Origin: an uncultured Bacteroidia bacterium
GTDB taxonomy: Bacteria > Bacteroidota > Bacteroidia > Bacteroidales > UBA932
Length of the DNA stretch: 64,000 bases
Direction: 5' to 3'
Assembly: GCA_902768665.1 (NCBI GenBank)
Contig: CACXMA010000015.1
Coordinates: 1 to 64,000, forward strand
Positions 33,218-42,969 of the stretch are shown in pieces. Numbering within the stretch: position 1 is the stretch's first letter; every line of letters begins with the position of its first letter. A program made the translations under genes and the position numbers. Under the pieces are notes generated by a model. The model was not told where the DNA came from, searched no databases, and saw only the letters and a program-made list of their open reading frames with translations.

Positions 33218-33958
33218 ATGTTCTACCGACAGTTATCCGAGGCGGAAACCGCCGACATCCAGGCTCGCATCCTCTACGAAGACAACCACATGCTCGTTTT
33301 CAACAAGCGGGTCGGCGAGATGGCGCAGGGCGACAAGACCGGCGACGAGCCGCTTCCCGAGACCCTCAAGGCCTTCATCGCCGCACGCGACGGCAAGCCC
33401 GGCGAGGTGTTCCTCGGTGTCCCCCACCGGCTGGACCGCCCCGTCTGCGGGATCCTCATCCTCGCGAAGACCTCCAAAGCCCTGGAACGCCTGAGCGCCA
33501 TGTTCCGCGGATCGGAGATCCACAAGACCTACTGGGCGCTGTGCTGCGGCAAACCGGACGTCCCTGAGGGGACCCTCGAGGACTATCTCGTTCGCAACGA
33601 GAAGCAGAACAAGTCCTACATCGTCTCCGGGCCGAAGGAAGGGGCAAAGCTTGCCCGGCTACGCTACCGGCACCTCGCCGACACGGACCGCTACCACCTT
33701 CTCGAAGTGGAGCTGCTGACCGGCCGCCACCACCAGATCCGCTGCCAGCTCGCGCATATGGGCTGCCCGATCAAGGGCGACCTCAAGTACGGCGCGCCGC
33801 GCTCCAATCCCGACGGCGGCATCTGCCTCCAGGCCCACCGCATCACGCTGATTCATCCTGTCCGGAAGACGGAGCTGACGCTGGAAGTGTCAGCACCGGC
33901 ATCATGGAAGGGAATTCCGGACATTCCGGCACAGGCCGGCCCTGGACAAGAAGCGTAA
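33218..33958 (+). CDS. RluA-family pseudouridine synthase
   Basis: The 246-residue enzyme isomerises uridine to pseudouridine in rRNA or tRNA. The catalytic motif [10 protein letters not shown] (Asp73) and the family motifs KTYWALCCG and [21 protein letters not shown] are clear. No S4 domain is attached, resembling RluA/RluE-like short forms. Its last 116 bp overlap the convergent AraC-family gene. Confidence 0.93.
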   Translation: MFYRQLSEAETADIQARILYEDNHMLVFNKRVGEMAQGDKTGDEPLPETLKAFIAARDGKPGEVFLGVPHRLDRPVCGILILAKTSKALERLSAMFRGSEIHKTYWALCCGKPDVPEGTLEDYLVRNEKQNKSYIVSGPKEGAKLARLRYRHLADTDRYHLLEVELLTGRHHQIRCQLAHMGCPIKGDLKYGAPRSNPDGGICLQAHRITLIHPVRKTELTLEVSAPASWKGIPDIPAQAGPGQEA

Positions 33959-34901
33959 AGTATTCCCCGGGCGTCATGCCCATTTCCAGCTTGAACGCCG
34001 CCGTGTAGGTCACCTGGCTGTGGAAGCCGCAGAGCTCCGCCAGGGCATGGACCTTCATGGTAGGCGTCTTTCGGAACAGGCGGATCGAATACTGGATCCG
34101 GAAGAAATTCACGAACGAGCGGAATCCTCTGCCCGAGAAAGTGTTGATCGTGCGCGAGAGATACATCTTATTGGTAAAAAGACGCTGCGCCATATCGTAC
34201 AGCGTAAACTCATACAGGAGGAAAGGCTTTTTGCTGCGCATCATCTCGACGGCGCGGGCATAGAGCTCGTGGGCCGAATCCGAATAGGACCGGACCCGCC
34301 GCTTATCCGTCTCCTTCTCCTGCAACGCACGGTGTTCCGCCCGGATTCTGCTGAGCGAGAAGACGAGGCGGCGTTTTCGGAAGCGGTTGCGGAGCGCCCA
34401 GCCGAAAACGACGGCCAGCAACAGCCCGGACAGGGCGGCACACAGCAGATAACCGCGGCCGGCCGCCGAACGGTCCAGATAGAAGCAGACCGGACACACG
34501 GCCACAAAGGCGGACAGGGACAGCAGGGATGAGCGGGTCAGCGTCTCCCCGGAGATACGGCTGACCTTGCCCCGGCGGCAGTACAGGGCATCCTTCCAGC
34601 ACCGGGTATAGGAAAACAGCGTGTCGAGCAGTACGACGCAGCACAGAAATGCCGCATTCATCCCGGGTATCCAATACCCCAGCGAAGGAGCCGACAGCAG
34701 GGCCAGACACTCCGCCGCCAGAAGCGCCGGTCCCGACCAGAAAAGCGGGCGGGCCGGCTTGGAGAACGACGGATCGATGAGCAGGGGCAGCAGCGCCGGC
34801 AGAAAATCCGCCGGCAGGAGCGGAATCCGGCCCAACCAGGCAATCAGCAAGACGAGGATGCTTCCGCCGGCGGAAGCGAGAATCGGTTGTAACTTTTTCA
34901 T
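33843..34901 (-). CDS. Membrane-bound AraC-family transcriptional regulator
   Basis: The 352-residue protein has about six hydrophobic helices in the first 190 residues. An Arg/Lys-rich linker follows, then a C-terminal AraC DNA-binding domain: YDMAQRLFTNKMYLSRTINT (first HTH), MKVHALAELCGFHSQVTYTA (second) and GMTPGEYF. Membrane-anchored AraC regulators of this form occur in Bacteroidetes, often near surface-protein genes. A roughly 34-residue tail beyond the domain is antisense to the end of rluA. Upstream of the gene are the same spaced repeats found before the fimbrial operon, so I infer that it controls both itself and the fimbriae. Confidence 0.85.
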   Translation of the reverse strand: MKKLQPILASAGGSILVLLIAWLGRIPLLPADFLPALLPLLIDPSFSKPARPLFWSGPALLAAECLALLSAPSLGYWIPGMNAAFLCCVVLLDTLFSYTRCWKDALYCRRGKVSRISGETLTRSSLLSLSAFVAVCPVCFYLDRSAAGRGYLLCAALSGLLLAVVFGWALRNRFRKRRLVFSLSRIRAEHRALQEKETDKRRVRSYSDSAHELYARAVEMMRSKKPFLLYEFTLYDMAQRLFTNKMYLSRTINTFSGRGFRSFVNFFRIQYSIRLFRKTPTMKVHALAELCGFHSQVTYTAAFKLEMGMTPGEYFTLLVQGRPVPECPEFPSMMPVLTLPASAPSSGQDESA

Positions 34902-34934
34902 AGTAGATTTCTATTTTTGATATTTCTTAGCCGG

Positions 34935-34942
34935 AAAAGTTA
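34935..34942 (-). promoter_or_regulatory. Possible -7 box of the AraC-family gene
   Basis: TAACTTTT on the minus strand is one base off TAnnTTTG, 33 bp before the start codon. A weak box fits activator dependence. Confidence 0.4.
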
Positions 34943-34948
34943 CAAAGC

Positions 34949-34980
34949 GGCCCCCGAAAAGAAGTCGCTTTTCGGGGGCC
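34949..34980 (-). terminator. Perfect 13-bp hairpin between yitT and the AraC gene
   Basis: GGCCCCCGAAAAG (34949-34961) pairs with CTTTTCGGGGGCC (34968-34980) around a 6-base loop. On the minus strand it is followed by the T-rich GCTTTGTAACTTTT, so it probably ends the leuS-yitT transcript. It also sits just upstream of the possible AraC promoter. Confidence 0.6.
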
Positions 34981-34992
34981 TAGGGACGAATA

Positions 34993-35025
34993 TTTTCTGT
35001 TTCTTTAAAACTTTGTCTGTTTCTT
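34993..35025 (-). promoter_or_regulatory. Spaced direct repeats upstream of the AraC-family gene
   Basis: On the minus strand AAGAAACAGACAAA (35012-35025) is followed 20 bp later by AAGAAACAGAAAA (34993-35005). These match the repeats before the fimbrial operon at 25.33-25.41 kb in sequence, spacing and orientation relative to the downstream gene. Confidence 0.6.
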
Positions 35026-35030
35026 ATCGG

Positions 35031-35984
35031 TTATTTGCGGACTTTCGCTTCACTTTTAATGGCGTCGAAGCCGTTCCCGTAAACGCCGGAGACGGAAGAA
35101 ACGGAGAGGAAGGCGTGCGGATCGATCGCCTTGATGTAGCGGAGCATCAGGTTGAGGTCGGTCTTGCGGGTGATGACCAGCAGCACCTTGGACGGCTCCT
35201 TGGTATACCAGCCCATGCCGTCGAGCACCGTTACGCCGCGGCGCAGCTCGACGGTGATGGCCTCGGCAATCTCATCCGACTTTTTCGACAGGATGAACAG
35301 CTGCACGCTCTGGCGGCTGCCGGAAATATAGAGGTCCAGCACCGTACTCGTAATCACGACCAGCAGGAAACCGAAGACCACCGCCAGCACCTTGTCCGGC
35401 CAGGAAACCAGCGTCTCCACCCCGTCGACGACCTGATAGGAAGGCACGAGCAGGGACGAGCAGATGATGACCACATCCAGCACAAGGATGACCTTGCCGG
35501 GAGAGACGTTACGGAACTTCGTGTAAATCAAGGCGATGATATCCGTTCCGCCCGTGCTGCCACCGACGGAGATGGACATGCCGATACCGACTCCGGTCAT
35601 GATGCCGCCCATGATCACGGCCATCAGCGGCTCCTCTGTCAGCTTGGCGGCAAACTCCTGCACGCCCGTAATCTGTCCCATGAAACGGAAGCAGACGGTC
35701 GTCAGCAGGATGGCATAGATGGTCTTCGCACCGAAACCCTTCCCCAGAATGAAGAAGGAGGCGATGAGAAGGAGCACGTTCAGGATAAGGTAGGTGTAGC
35801 TCACCGGGAAGCCGGTCGCATACTCCAGGATGACACCGATACCGGTGACACCGCCGCCGACGAGGTTCTTGGGCATCAGGAAGAAGGTCCAGCCGCTCGT
35901 GTAGAACAGCACGCCGAGGGAGATGAGCAGATACTCCTTGACAAAGGTCCAGAGATTCTGGTTGAGGATTTTGGACTGAGGCAT
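35031..35984 (-). CDS. YitT family membrane protein
   Basis: The 317-residue protein has five to six membrane helices (YitT_membrane, formerly DUF161), with the motif SVGGSTGGTDIIALIYTKF and PKNLVGGGVTGIG. A cytoplasmic DUF2179 domain follows (about 235-305), resembling a small-molecule-binding ACT-like fold. Function is unknown in general. It lies 10 bp downstream of leuS and is probably co-transcribed with it. Confidence 0.9.
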   Translation of the reverse strand: MPQSKILNQNLWTFVKEYLLISLGVLFYTSGWTFFLMPKNLVGGGVTGIGVILEYATGFPVSYTYLILNVLLLIASFFILGKGFGAKTIYAILLTTVCFRFMGQITGVQEFAAKLTEEPLMAVIMGGIMTGVGIGMSISVGGSTGGTDIIALIYTKFRNVSPGKVILVLDVVIICSSLLVPSYQVVDGVETLVSWPDKVLAVVFGFLLVVITSTVLDLYISGSRQSVQLFILSKKSDEIAEAITVELRRGVTVLDGMGWYTKEPSKVLLVITRKTDLNLMLRYIKAIDPHAFLSVSSVSGVYGNGFDAIKSEAKVRK

Positions 35985-35994
35985 GGGAATGAGG

Positions 35995-38751
35995 TTATTT
36001 CAATACGACATTGACGATGCGGCCCGGCACGACGATGACCTTGACGATGGACTGCGCGCCGACATAACGGGCTGTCTGTGCGCTTTCGCGGACGGCCTTC
36101 TCGATCGTTTCGCGGGAGGCGTCGGCCGCAAAGTCCATGGTAAAGCGGGTCTTGCCGTTGAAGGAGACCGGATAGGTGACGGAGTTCTCGACGGTCAGCT
36201 CTTCCTTGTACTCGGGGAACGACGCCCAGGTGATGGAATCCTCGTGGCCCAGCTGGTGCCACAGTTCCTCGGTAATGTGCGGGGCGAACGGCGACAGCAG
36301 GATGAGGATAGGCTCGAGGATGGCGCGCTTGGAGCAGCCCTGGAGCTCGTTCAGGGCGATCATGAAGGCCGAGACGGTCGTGTTGAACGAGAAGTTCTCG
36401 ATGTCTTCCTGCTCCTTGCCAATCAGCTTGTGGAGGGTCTTGAGCTCGGCCGGCGTCGGCGCCTCGTCGGTGACGAGCCACTTCTCGCGGTCCCAGAACA
36501 TGCGCCACAGCTTCTTGAGGAAGCGGTTCACGCCGTCGATGCCGTCCGTCGACCAGGGCTTTGCCTGCTCGAGCGGGCCAAGGAACATTTCGTAGAGGCG
36601 GAGCGTGTCGGCGCCGTAGGTGTCGCAGACATAGTCCGGGTTGACGACGTTGTACATCGACTTGGACATCTTCTCGATGGCCCAGCCGCAGATGTACTCG
36701 CCGTTTTCGAGGACAAACTCGGCATCGGCGTATTCCGGGCGCCAGCGACGGAAGGCCTCCAGATCGAGCCGGTCATTGCGAACGATGTTGACGTCCACAT
36801 GCACCGGGATGGTCTCGTACCGGTCCTTCAGGCCGAGGGAAATGAACTTGTTCGTGCCCGGAACGAGGTAGACGAAGTTGGAACGGCCCTGGATCATGCC
36901 CTGGTTGATGAGTTTCCTGAACGGCTCATCCTCGCAGACATAGCCGAGATCATAGAGGAACTTGTTCCAGAAGCGGCTGTAGATGAGGTGCCCCGTAGCG
37001 TGCTCCGTACCGCCGATATAGAGGTCGACGTTGCGCCAGTACTCGTCCGCCTCGCGGCTGACGAGGGCCTCTCCGTTACGCGGATCCATATAGCGGAGGT
37101 AGTAGGCGCTCGATCCGGCGAAGCCCGGCATCGTGGAGGTCTCCAGCGGAGCGCCGTCCCAGGTCCAGTCCTTCGCGCGGGCGAGCGGCGGTTCGCCGGT
37201 CTCGGTCGGCTTGTACTGGTCCACCTCGGGCAGGGTCAGCGGCAGGGCCTCGAAGGGCAGCGGCGTCGCGATCCCATCCTTGAAGCAGATCGGGAAAGGC
37301 TCGCCCCAGTAGCGCTGGCGGGAGAAAATGGCGTCGCGGATGCGGAAGTTGATCTTCCGGCGGCCGAGGCCGTGCGCCTCGATATAGTCGATGGCGGCAG
37401 GGATCGCCTCCTTGACGGACAGACCGTTGAGGAAGCCGGAATTGACCATGATGCCTTCCTTGGCGTCGAAACTCTCCTCGGACACGTCCGCACCCTCGAT
37501 GAGGGGGATGATCGGCAGGTTGAACTTCCGGGCGAAGGCATAGTCGCGGCTGTCGTGGGCCGGAACGGCCATGATGGCGCCGGTGCCATAGCCGGCGAGA
37601 ACATACTCGGAAATCCAGACCGGCACCTTCTCGCCGGTCAGCGGGTTGATACCGTAGGAACCCGAGAAGACGCCCGTGACGGCCTTGCCGGCGATGCGCT
37701 CGCGCTCGTTCTTCTTTCCGGCCTCCTCGAGATAGGCGGCGACGGCCTCTTTCTGCGCGGCGGAGGTGAGCTTCTCCACCCATTCGCTCTCGGGGGCCAG
37801 GACCATGAAGGTCACGCCGAAAATCGTGTCGGCGCGGGTCGTGAAAATGGTGACGTCGTGCTGCACGCCGTCGCATTCGACCTTGAACACCATCTCGGCG
37901 CCCTGGCTGCGGCCGATCCAGTTGCGCTGCATTTCCTTGAGGGAGTCCGTCCAGTCCAGCCGGTCCAGTCCCTCCAGCAGGCGGGCGGCATAGGCCGACA
38001 CGCGGAGCTGCCACTGCGTCATCTTCTTCTGGATGACCGGATGGCCGCCGCGCTCGGAGAAACCGTCCTTGACCTCGTCGTTGGCGAGCACGGTCCCGAG
38101 GGCCGGACACCAGTTCACCGTCGACTCGCCCTGGTAGGCGATGCGGTAGCGCATCAGCACGTCGGACTTCTCCCTGGCGGAGAAACCTTTCCACTCGTCG
38201 GCGGTAAAGGCGGGACCGTCGGAACAGGCGGCGTCGACGGCCGCGCTGCCGCCCCGTTCAAAAGCGGCTTCCAGTTCCTCGATCGGACGGGCCTTGTCGA
38301 CGGACTTGTCATACCAGGAGCCGAACATCTTGAGGAAGGCCCACTGGGTCCATTTGTAATAGTCGGGATCACAGGTGCGGAATTCGCGGTCCCAGTCGTA
38401 GGAGAAACCGATCCGGTCGAGCTGCTCGCGATAACGGGCGACATTGTCGCGCGTGGTCTTCTCCGGGTGCTGGCCCGTCTGGATGGCGTACTGCTCGGCG
38501 GGCAGGCCGAAGGCGTCATAACCCATCGGATGGAGGACGTTGAACCCCTTCAGGCGCTTGTAGCGCGAGAAGATGTCGCTGGCGATGTAACCGAGCGGAT
38601 GTCCGACGTGGAGGCCCGCTCCGGAGGGATACGGGAACATGTCGAGGACATAATACTTCGGCTTGGCGGAATGGTTCTCCGCCTTGAAAGTCTTGTGCTC
38701 AGCCCACCAGGACTGCCACTTCCGCTCAATTTCAATAAAATTGTAATCCAT
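35995..38751 (-). CDS. leuS: Leucine-tRNA ligase
   Basis: LeuRS charges tRNA-Leu. The 918-residue class I synthetase contains the HIGH-type motif [12 protein letters not shown] near residue 46, a long CP1 editing insertion (ATP and tRNA editing region with [13 protein letters not shown]), the KMSKS motif ([14 protein letters not shown]), an anticodon-binding helical domain and the C-terminal extension. Length fits the bacterial type. The gene lies in a minus-strand run with the M28/TonB gene 15 bp upstream and yitT downstream. Confidence 0.98.
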   Translation of the reverse strand: MDYNFIEIERKWQSWWAEHKTFKAENHSAKPKYYVLDMFPYPSGAGLHVGHPLGYIASDIFSRYKRLKGFNVLHPMGYDAFGLPAEQYAIQTGQHPEKTTRDNVARYREQLDRIGFSYDWDREFRTCDPDYYKWTQWAFLKMFGSWYDKSVDKARPIEELEAAFERGGSAAVDAACSDGPAFTADEWKGFSAREKSDVLMRYRIAYQGESTVNWCPALGTVLANDEVKDGFSERGGHPVIQKKMTQWQLRVSAYAARLLEGLDRLDWTDSLKEMQRNWIGRSQGAEMVFKVECDGVQHDVTIFTTRADTIFGVTFMVLAPESEWVEKLTSAAQKEAVAAYLEEAGKKNERERIAGKAVTGVFSGSYGINPLTGEKVPVWISEYVLAGYGTGAIMAVPAHDSRDYAFARKFNLPIIPLIEGADVSEESFDAKEGIMVNSGFLNGLSVKEAIPAAIDYIEAHGLGRRKINFRIRDAIFSRQRYWGEPFPICFKDGIATPLPFEALPLTLPEVDQYKPTETGEPPLARAKDWTWDGAPLETSTMPGFAGSSAYYLRYMDPRNGEALVSREADEYWRNVDLYIGGTEHATGHLIYSRFWNKFLYDLGYVCEDEPFRKLINQGMIQGRSNFVYLVPGTNKFISLGLKDRYETIPVHVDVNIVRNDRLDLEAFRRWRPEYADAEFVLENGEYICGWAIEKMSKSMYNVVNPDYVCDTYGADTLRLYEMFLGPLEQAKPWSTDGIDGVNRFLKKLWRMFWDREKWLVTDEAPTPAELKTLHKLIGKEQEDIENFSFNTTVSAFMIALNELQGCSKRAILEPILILLSPFAPHITEELWHQLGHEDSITWASFPEYKEELTVENSVTYPVSFNGKTRFTMDFAADASRETIEKAVRESAQTARYVGAQSIVKVIVVPGRIVNVVLK

Positions 38752-38765
38752 GCTATCTTGTAAGT

Positions 38766-40130
38766 TTATTTTTTCAGTTTCAGTTTGCCGCTCCCCTTCT
38801 TCTCCAGCCGGAACTCGACGGTGATCGAGAGGCGGGCGCGCACTTTCCTGCCGCCCTTGCGGCCGGGCTTCCAGGACGGGGAGGCCTTGACGACACGGAG
38901 GGCCTCGGCGTCGAGGCGCTCATCCACCCCGCGCGTCACCTCCACCTCAGTCACATTGCCCTTCTCGTCGATGACGAAATCCACGACGACATTGCCCTGC
39001 ACGCCCTCGGAGACGGCCTCGGCCGGATAGCGGAGATACTGGTAGACCCACTTCCTGAGGAAGGTCTCGGGCATGGCGCTGCCGAGGAAGGTCGGACGGG
39101 CGTCACATTCGAAATAGGACACCGTCGTCGGGTCCTTCCGACGGCTGTCGGCGGCCTTTTCGGGCCGGAAGAGCGGCTTTTCGCCACTGGTCAGGGCGAC
39201 GGTATAGCTGAAAATGTATTCCAGCTCCCGTTCCATCCACTCATAGTCGAGAATGTCCGGGGTATCGTTCCAGCTGTTATATTCGGGATAACGCCCCGTC
39301 GTGAAGAACATCGAGGGGATCTGCGCCCCATAGAAGCTGCGGTGGTCCGACGGATACGGCTCCTCGGCGACAATCTCCGGGAAGACCGGCTGGAGCGTGC
39401 CCCTGAGCCGGGCGGCGTAGCTGTTCATGTCGGCATTGGAGCAGCTGTAGCCATAGAAACCGGCATAGCCCGTTCCGAGCATGTCGAGGTTGACCATCGC
39501 GTCGACGGCGCCCGCCTGCCCGGCAAAGCTGCGGTTGATGAAATACCACGAACCGGCATTGGCCAGGGCCGAAGCGCCGAAAGCCACGAACACGACGCTG
39601 CGGCGGCACTGGATCTGGTTCGTCGCGATCATGCGTGCGAGCTCGAGCAGCATCGCCAGGCCGGAGGCGTTGCCGTTCGCCCCGGCATAGATCATCTCCC
39701 GGGACTCGCCGTCCTGGACGAGACGGGCCGTTCCGAGGTTGTCCAGCCGGGCGCCGACCACGATGTAGCGGTCCCGGAGGCTCTTGTCCCAGCCCTGGAC
39801 GAAGGCGACGACATTGCGGGAGGTCAGCGTATCACCCGAGGCCTGCGCCATGCCGAACACTTCCCCGTCCCTGCCGGAAACCACTTCGGTCCCATACCGC
39901 TCCAGCACCTGCGTGACATATTCCGCCGCGAGCCGCTCCCCTTCCGAGCCGGCTTTCCGGCCCTCGAGGGCGGCCGACGCGAGATAGCCGACATGCTCTT
40001 TCATGGCGGCGACCGTCTCGCTGTCGTAGAGGCTCTGGAGCGCCCCGTCGCGGTACTGTGCCGACACGCTTGCACCGCCCCCCAGCAGGAGGACGGCGGC
40101 AAGGATGTATGTAACGAGGCGGCTATTCAT
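38766..40130 (-). CDS. M28 peptidase-like protein fused to a TonB C-terminal domain, catalytic ligands lost
   Basis: The 454-residue secreted protein (signal ending GGASVSAQ) has an M28 aminopeptidase fold up to about 330 and a TonB C-terminal domain at about 360-445 ([20 protein letters not shown]). The M28 scaffold is plain ([61 protein letters not shown]). However, the usual zinc ligand His is Arg128, the bridging Asp is Gly153, and the catalytic Glu-Glu pair is Ser187-Ala188; only Asp216 and His263 remain. It is probably a non-catalytic binding module. It overlaps the upstream SPOR gene by 8 bp. Confidence 0.82.
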   Translation of the reverse strand: MNSRLVTYILAAVLLLGGGASVSAQYRDGALQSLYDSETVAAMKEHVGYLASAALEGRKAGSEGERLAAEYVTQVLERYGTEVVSGRDGEVFGMAQASGDTLTSRNVVAFVQGWDKSLRDRYIVVGARLDNLGTARLVQDGESREMIYAGANGNASGLAMLLELARMIATNQIQCRRSVVFVAFGASALANAGSWYFINRSFAGQAGAVDAMVNLDMLGTGYAGFYGYSCSNADMNSYAARLRGTLQPVFPEIVAEEPYPSDHRSFYGAQIPSMFFTTGRYPEYNSWNDTPDILDYEWMERELEYIFSYTVALTSGEKPLFRPEKAADSRRKDPTTVSYFECDARPTFLGSAMPETFLRKWVYQYLRYPAEAVSEGVQGNVVVDFVIDEKGNVTEVEVTRGVDERLDAEALRVVKASPSWKPGRKGGRKVRARLSITVEFRLEKKGSGKLKLKK

Positions 40131-40674
40131 CGTTCAGGAGAATCCAGGCATCATTGGGGCAGACCTTGGCGGCCTTGAGCTGCTTGAGGGAAGAAAGGAC
40201 GACTGTGACGCTGTCCGTCGGGGCGGCGCCGATGGCGTGGAAACCGTTGCGGAAGCTGATCAGCACGGCCTCGAATCCGGCCTCCTGCACGTTCCGGAGC
40301 TTCTTTTCGGCATTCGGGCGCTCGCGGAAGGAACCCGCGACGACATAATACTTCCGCTCCAGCTGCGTGTTATAGGTACCCTTGAGCTTTTCCGGCGTCA
40401 GGACCATGATCTTCGACATGCGGATCTCCTCCTCGGCAGCCAGCGAATCCCGGCTGAACTGCTCCGCAGCGGCGATGGCGGCCAGCCGCTCCTGCTCCAG
40501 CGCGGCAAGGCGGGCTTCCTCCTCTGCCTTGACCCGGGCGACTTCCGCAAGGGAATCGCGCTTCAGGGCGATCTGCCCGGAGGTCGGCCGTCCAGCCAGG
40601 GAACGGAAAAAGTCACAGCCCGTCACGAGTCCCGTGACGGCGGTCAGTACAAGAAGGAGGATGGTCTTTTTCAT
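40123..40674 (-). CDS. SPOR-domain lipoprotein
   Basis: The 183-residue lipoprotein (LVTGC, Cys20) has a charged coiled coil at about 40-85 and a C-terminal SPOR domain (YYVVAGSFRERPNAEKKLRN, LISFRNGFHAIGA). SPOR domains bind denuded peptidoglycan and are typical of septal proteins. It is the first gene of the run SPOR-M28/TonB-leuS-yitT. Confidence 0.88.
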   Translation of the reverse strand: MKKTILLLVLTAVTGLVTGCDFFRSLAGRPTSGQIALKRDSLAEVARVKAEEEARLAALEQERLAAIAAAEQFSRDSLAAEEEIRMSKIMVLTPEKLKGTYNTQLERKYYVVAGSFRERPNAEKKLRNVQEAGFEAVLISFRNGFHAIGAAPTDSVTVVLSSLKQLKAAKVCPNDAWILLNDE

Positions 40675-40706
40675 ACGTTTAGCTATCGCTAAAAATGCTT
40701 AAGTTG

Positions 40707-40714
40707 CAAATTTA
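40707..40714 (-). promoter_or_regulatory. -7 box of the SPOR gene
   Basis: TAAATTTG on the minus strand, 32 bp before the start codon at 40674. Confidence 0.55.
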
Positions 40715-40750
40715 ACGATTTCTTGAGACCGCTCAAAATAAAAATGCGGA

Positions 40751-41704
40751 TTATGCCTCCTGTCCGGCCTCCTGATCGTCAAAGGCGCGGACGATGCGGG
40801 TCACGAGCGGGTGCCGGACGATGTCCTCCTTGGTGAAGAAGACGGTGGCGATGCCCTTGATGCCCTCGAGCAGACGGATTCCCCGCATCAGGCCGGAATC
40901 CTCCTTCCGCGGCAGGTCCACCTGCGTCGCATCGCCGGTAACGATGAACTTGGCGCTCGTGCCCATACGGGTCAGGAACATCTTGAGCTGGCCGAGATTG
41001 GTGTTCTGCGCTTCGTCGAGTATGACGCAGGCGCGGTCCAGCGTCCGGCCGCGCATATAGGCCAGTGGAGCGATCTGGATCGTTCCCTCGGCGAGGAATT
41101 CCTGCAGCTTTTTCGAGGGAATCATGTCCTCCAGCGCATCGTACAGCGGCTGGAGATAGGGATCGAGCTTGTCCTTGAGGTCGCCGGGAAGGAAACCGAG
41201 GCGCTCCCCTGCCTCGACGGCCGGCCGTGTCAGGATGATGCGCCGCACCTCGCGGTTCTTCAGGGCGCGAACGGCCAGGGCGATGGCGATGTAGGTCTTT
41301 CCCGTACCGGCGGGACCGACGGCGAAGACGAGGTCGTTCTCGAAATAGGCCTTCACCATGGCCTCCTGTGTCTTGTTGCGGGCGCTGATGGGCTTGCCTT
41401 CCGTGTTGTAGACGATGACGGCGCCGCCGTCGTTGTGGAAACGGTCGGCCGGGGTCTCGTCCTCAAACAGGTCCTCGATGTCGTAGGGGGTCAGCGTACG
41501 CTTGTGCTGCCGCTTCTCGATGAGGGCGGCGAGTTTCAGGGAGAAAGCGTCGATGTCTTTTTTCGTGCCCTCCAGGATGATGTCAAATCCGCGGGCGGTC
41601 GCTTTCAGCTCGGGGAAATGCTTGAGGAAGGCGTTGAGATTGCGGTTATTGGGACCGTAGAGGTCTACGGGATCAATGGCTTCCAGTGTCAGGGTTTTCT
41701 TCAT
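40751..41704 (-). CDS. PhoH-family ATPase
   Basis: The 317-residue cytoplasmic P-loop protein has Walker A GPAGTGKTYIAIALA and Walker B VILDEAQN, plus the PhoH signature GERLGFLPGDLKDKLDPYLQPL. An N-terminal KH-like region (GTKKDIDAFSLKLAALIEKR) suggests RNA binding. PhoH proteins are ATPases or helicases linked to RNA metabolism, often near ybeY, which is absent here. I chose the ATG at 41704; it overlaps the end of capA by 32 bp. Confidence 0.93.
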   Translation of the reverse strand: MKKTLTLEAIDPVDLYGPNNRNLNAFLKHFPELKATARGFDIILEGTKKDIDAFSLKLAALIEKRQHKRTLTPYDIEDLFEDETPADRFHNDGGAVIVYNTEGKPISARNKTQEAMVKAYFENDLVFAVGPAGTGKTYIAIALAVRALKNREVRRIILTRPAVEAGERLGFLPGDLKDKLDPYLQPLYDALEDMIPSKKLQEFLAEGTIQIAPLAYMRGRTLDRACVILDEAQNTNLGQLKMFLTRMGTSAKFIVTGDATQVDLPRKEDSGLMRGIRLLEGIKGIATVFFTKEDIVRHPLVTRIVRAFDDQEAGQEA

Positions 41705-42875
41705 CGGGAACAGGTTTGGTCCAATCGTCAATGCGGGAAGTCCGCTTGACTTTGCTGTGGGTCTTGACCATGAGGTCATAATCTTCGGGGGCGCTCTTCC
41801 AGGCCTCGGGGCGGCCGAGGTACTCAAGCACCGGAATGACGGCGTAGCTGTCGAGAATCATGCCCGCCTTCGTGCACCAGAGGAACTCCCAGCGCGGCTC
41901 CAGCATGCGGACGCTGCCGTCGGGGCTGCGCTCGACAAGGAGCGTCACGGCCAGCTCCAGGCGCCCCTCCGGGTCGTTCTGGTTCGACACGGCGTTGCCG
42001 AGGGAATAGAAAACAGGGACCGTGCGGAAGGTGCTGTCCGCGTCCATCACCCGGCGGATTTCCATGTCCTGCACGCGGTGCGGATGGGACCCGACGACGG
42101 CATCGGCCCCCGCCTCGATCATCAGCTCCGCCAGCATTTCCTGGTCCTTGTCGTGGCGGGTGTCGTATTCGATGCCCCAGTGCGGCAGGGCGATGACGAT
42201 GTCGGCGCTGTCCCGCTCGCGGGCCGTCCGGATGGCGCTTCGGATTTCGTCACGGTTGATGCGGTTGACCTTCGGCCATTTGCCGGGGACGGACTGGTTC
42301 GTGCCGTAGGTGAAATTGATGAAAGAAAAGCGTACGCCGCCCGTTTCGAAGGACAGGGGGTAATGGGCCGCATCCTCCTCCGCATTGCCGGAAATGCCCG
42401 TAAAACGGGCCTTACCGGCCGCTTCCATCTCCCGGTATGCCTTCAGCGTGCGTTCGATGCCGGCTTTTCCCTGGTCGAGGATGTGGTTGTTCGCAGCCAG
42501 CATCACATCGAAGCCGACCTCGCACAGATAGTCGAGGTAAGACTCCGGAGCCGAGAAGGAAGGATAGCCGTTGTACGGCGGTCCGGCGAACGGGAACTCG
42601 ACGTTGCCGACGGCGATGTCCGCCCCGCCGATGCGGTCCTCCAGGGGCCGGAAGAAGCAGGACCAGTCGTAGGCGTAAGGATCGTCCCGGCGCGCGTCGG
42701 GATGCGTCTTGAGGTACTCTGCATGGGCGCTGTTCATCTGCTTGCCATGGCTCATGATGTCCCCGACGACATAGACGGAGAGGGTGTCCGGGCGCGGATT
42801 GGCAGCGCCCTGGCCGGTACCGCCGGCGCAGGCGGCGGCAAGAAGAAGCAGGATCGGATACAGCATTCTTTTCAT
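41673..42875 (-). CDS. CapA-family lipoprotein (metallophosphatase-like)
   Basis: The 400-residue lipoprotein (LLAAAC, Cys16) belongs to the CapA/PgsA family of calcineurin-like proteins linked to poly-gamma-glutamate and other capsules. Motifs include VVGDIMSHGKQ, ADIAVGNVEFPFAGPP, VMLAANNHILDQG, HWGIEYD and VVGSHPHRVQDME. No other polyglutamate synthesis genes are nearby, so its role is open. It probably forms an operon with phoH. Confidence 0.88.
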   Translation of the reverse strand: MKRMLYPILLLLAAACAGGTGQGAANPRPDTLSVYVVGDIMSHGKQMNSAHAEYLKTHPDARRDDPYAYDWSCFFRPLEDRIGGADIAVGNVEFPFAGPPYNGYPSFSAPESYLDYLCEVGFDVMLAANNHILDQGKAGIERTLKAYREMEAAGKARFTGISGNAEEDAAHYPLSFETGGVRFSFINFTYGTNQSVPGKWPKVNRINRDEIRSAIRTARERDSADIVIALPHWGIEYDTRHDKDQEMLAELMIEAGADAVVGSHPHRVQDMEIRRVMDADSTFRTVPVFYSLGNAVSNQNDPEGRLELAVTLLVERSPDGSVRMLEPRWEFLWCTKAGMILDSYAVIPVLEYLGRPEAWKSAPEDYDLMVKTHSKVKRTSRIDDWTKPVPDEENPDTGSH

Positions 42876-42925
42876 AGCTTACAAACTTACGCAAAAAAAC
42901 GCGATTCCGAAAGAGCGGACACAAA

Positions 42926-42949
42926 AAAATCCGGCCGGAGCCGGATTTT
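42926..42949 (-). terminator. Intrinsic terminator of the TPR gene
   Basis: AAAATCCGGC and GCCGGATTTT form a perfect 10-bp stem with a 4-base loop, followed on the minus strand by a T-run. It lies about 20 bp after the TPR-gene stop. Confidence 0.88.
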
Positions 42950-42969
42950 CCACTTGCTGGCGGACGGGC

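Noticed and set aside
41673-42875. Capsule (poly-gamma-glutamate) synthesis locus based on capA
   Set aside because: No capB, capC or other capsule genes are near; capA-family proteins occur alone in many Bacteroidetes.
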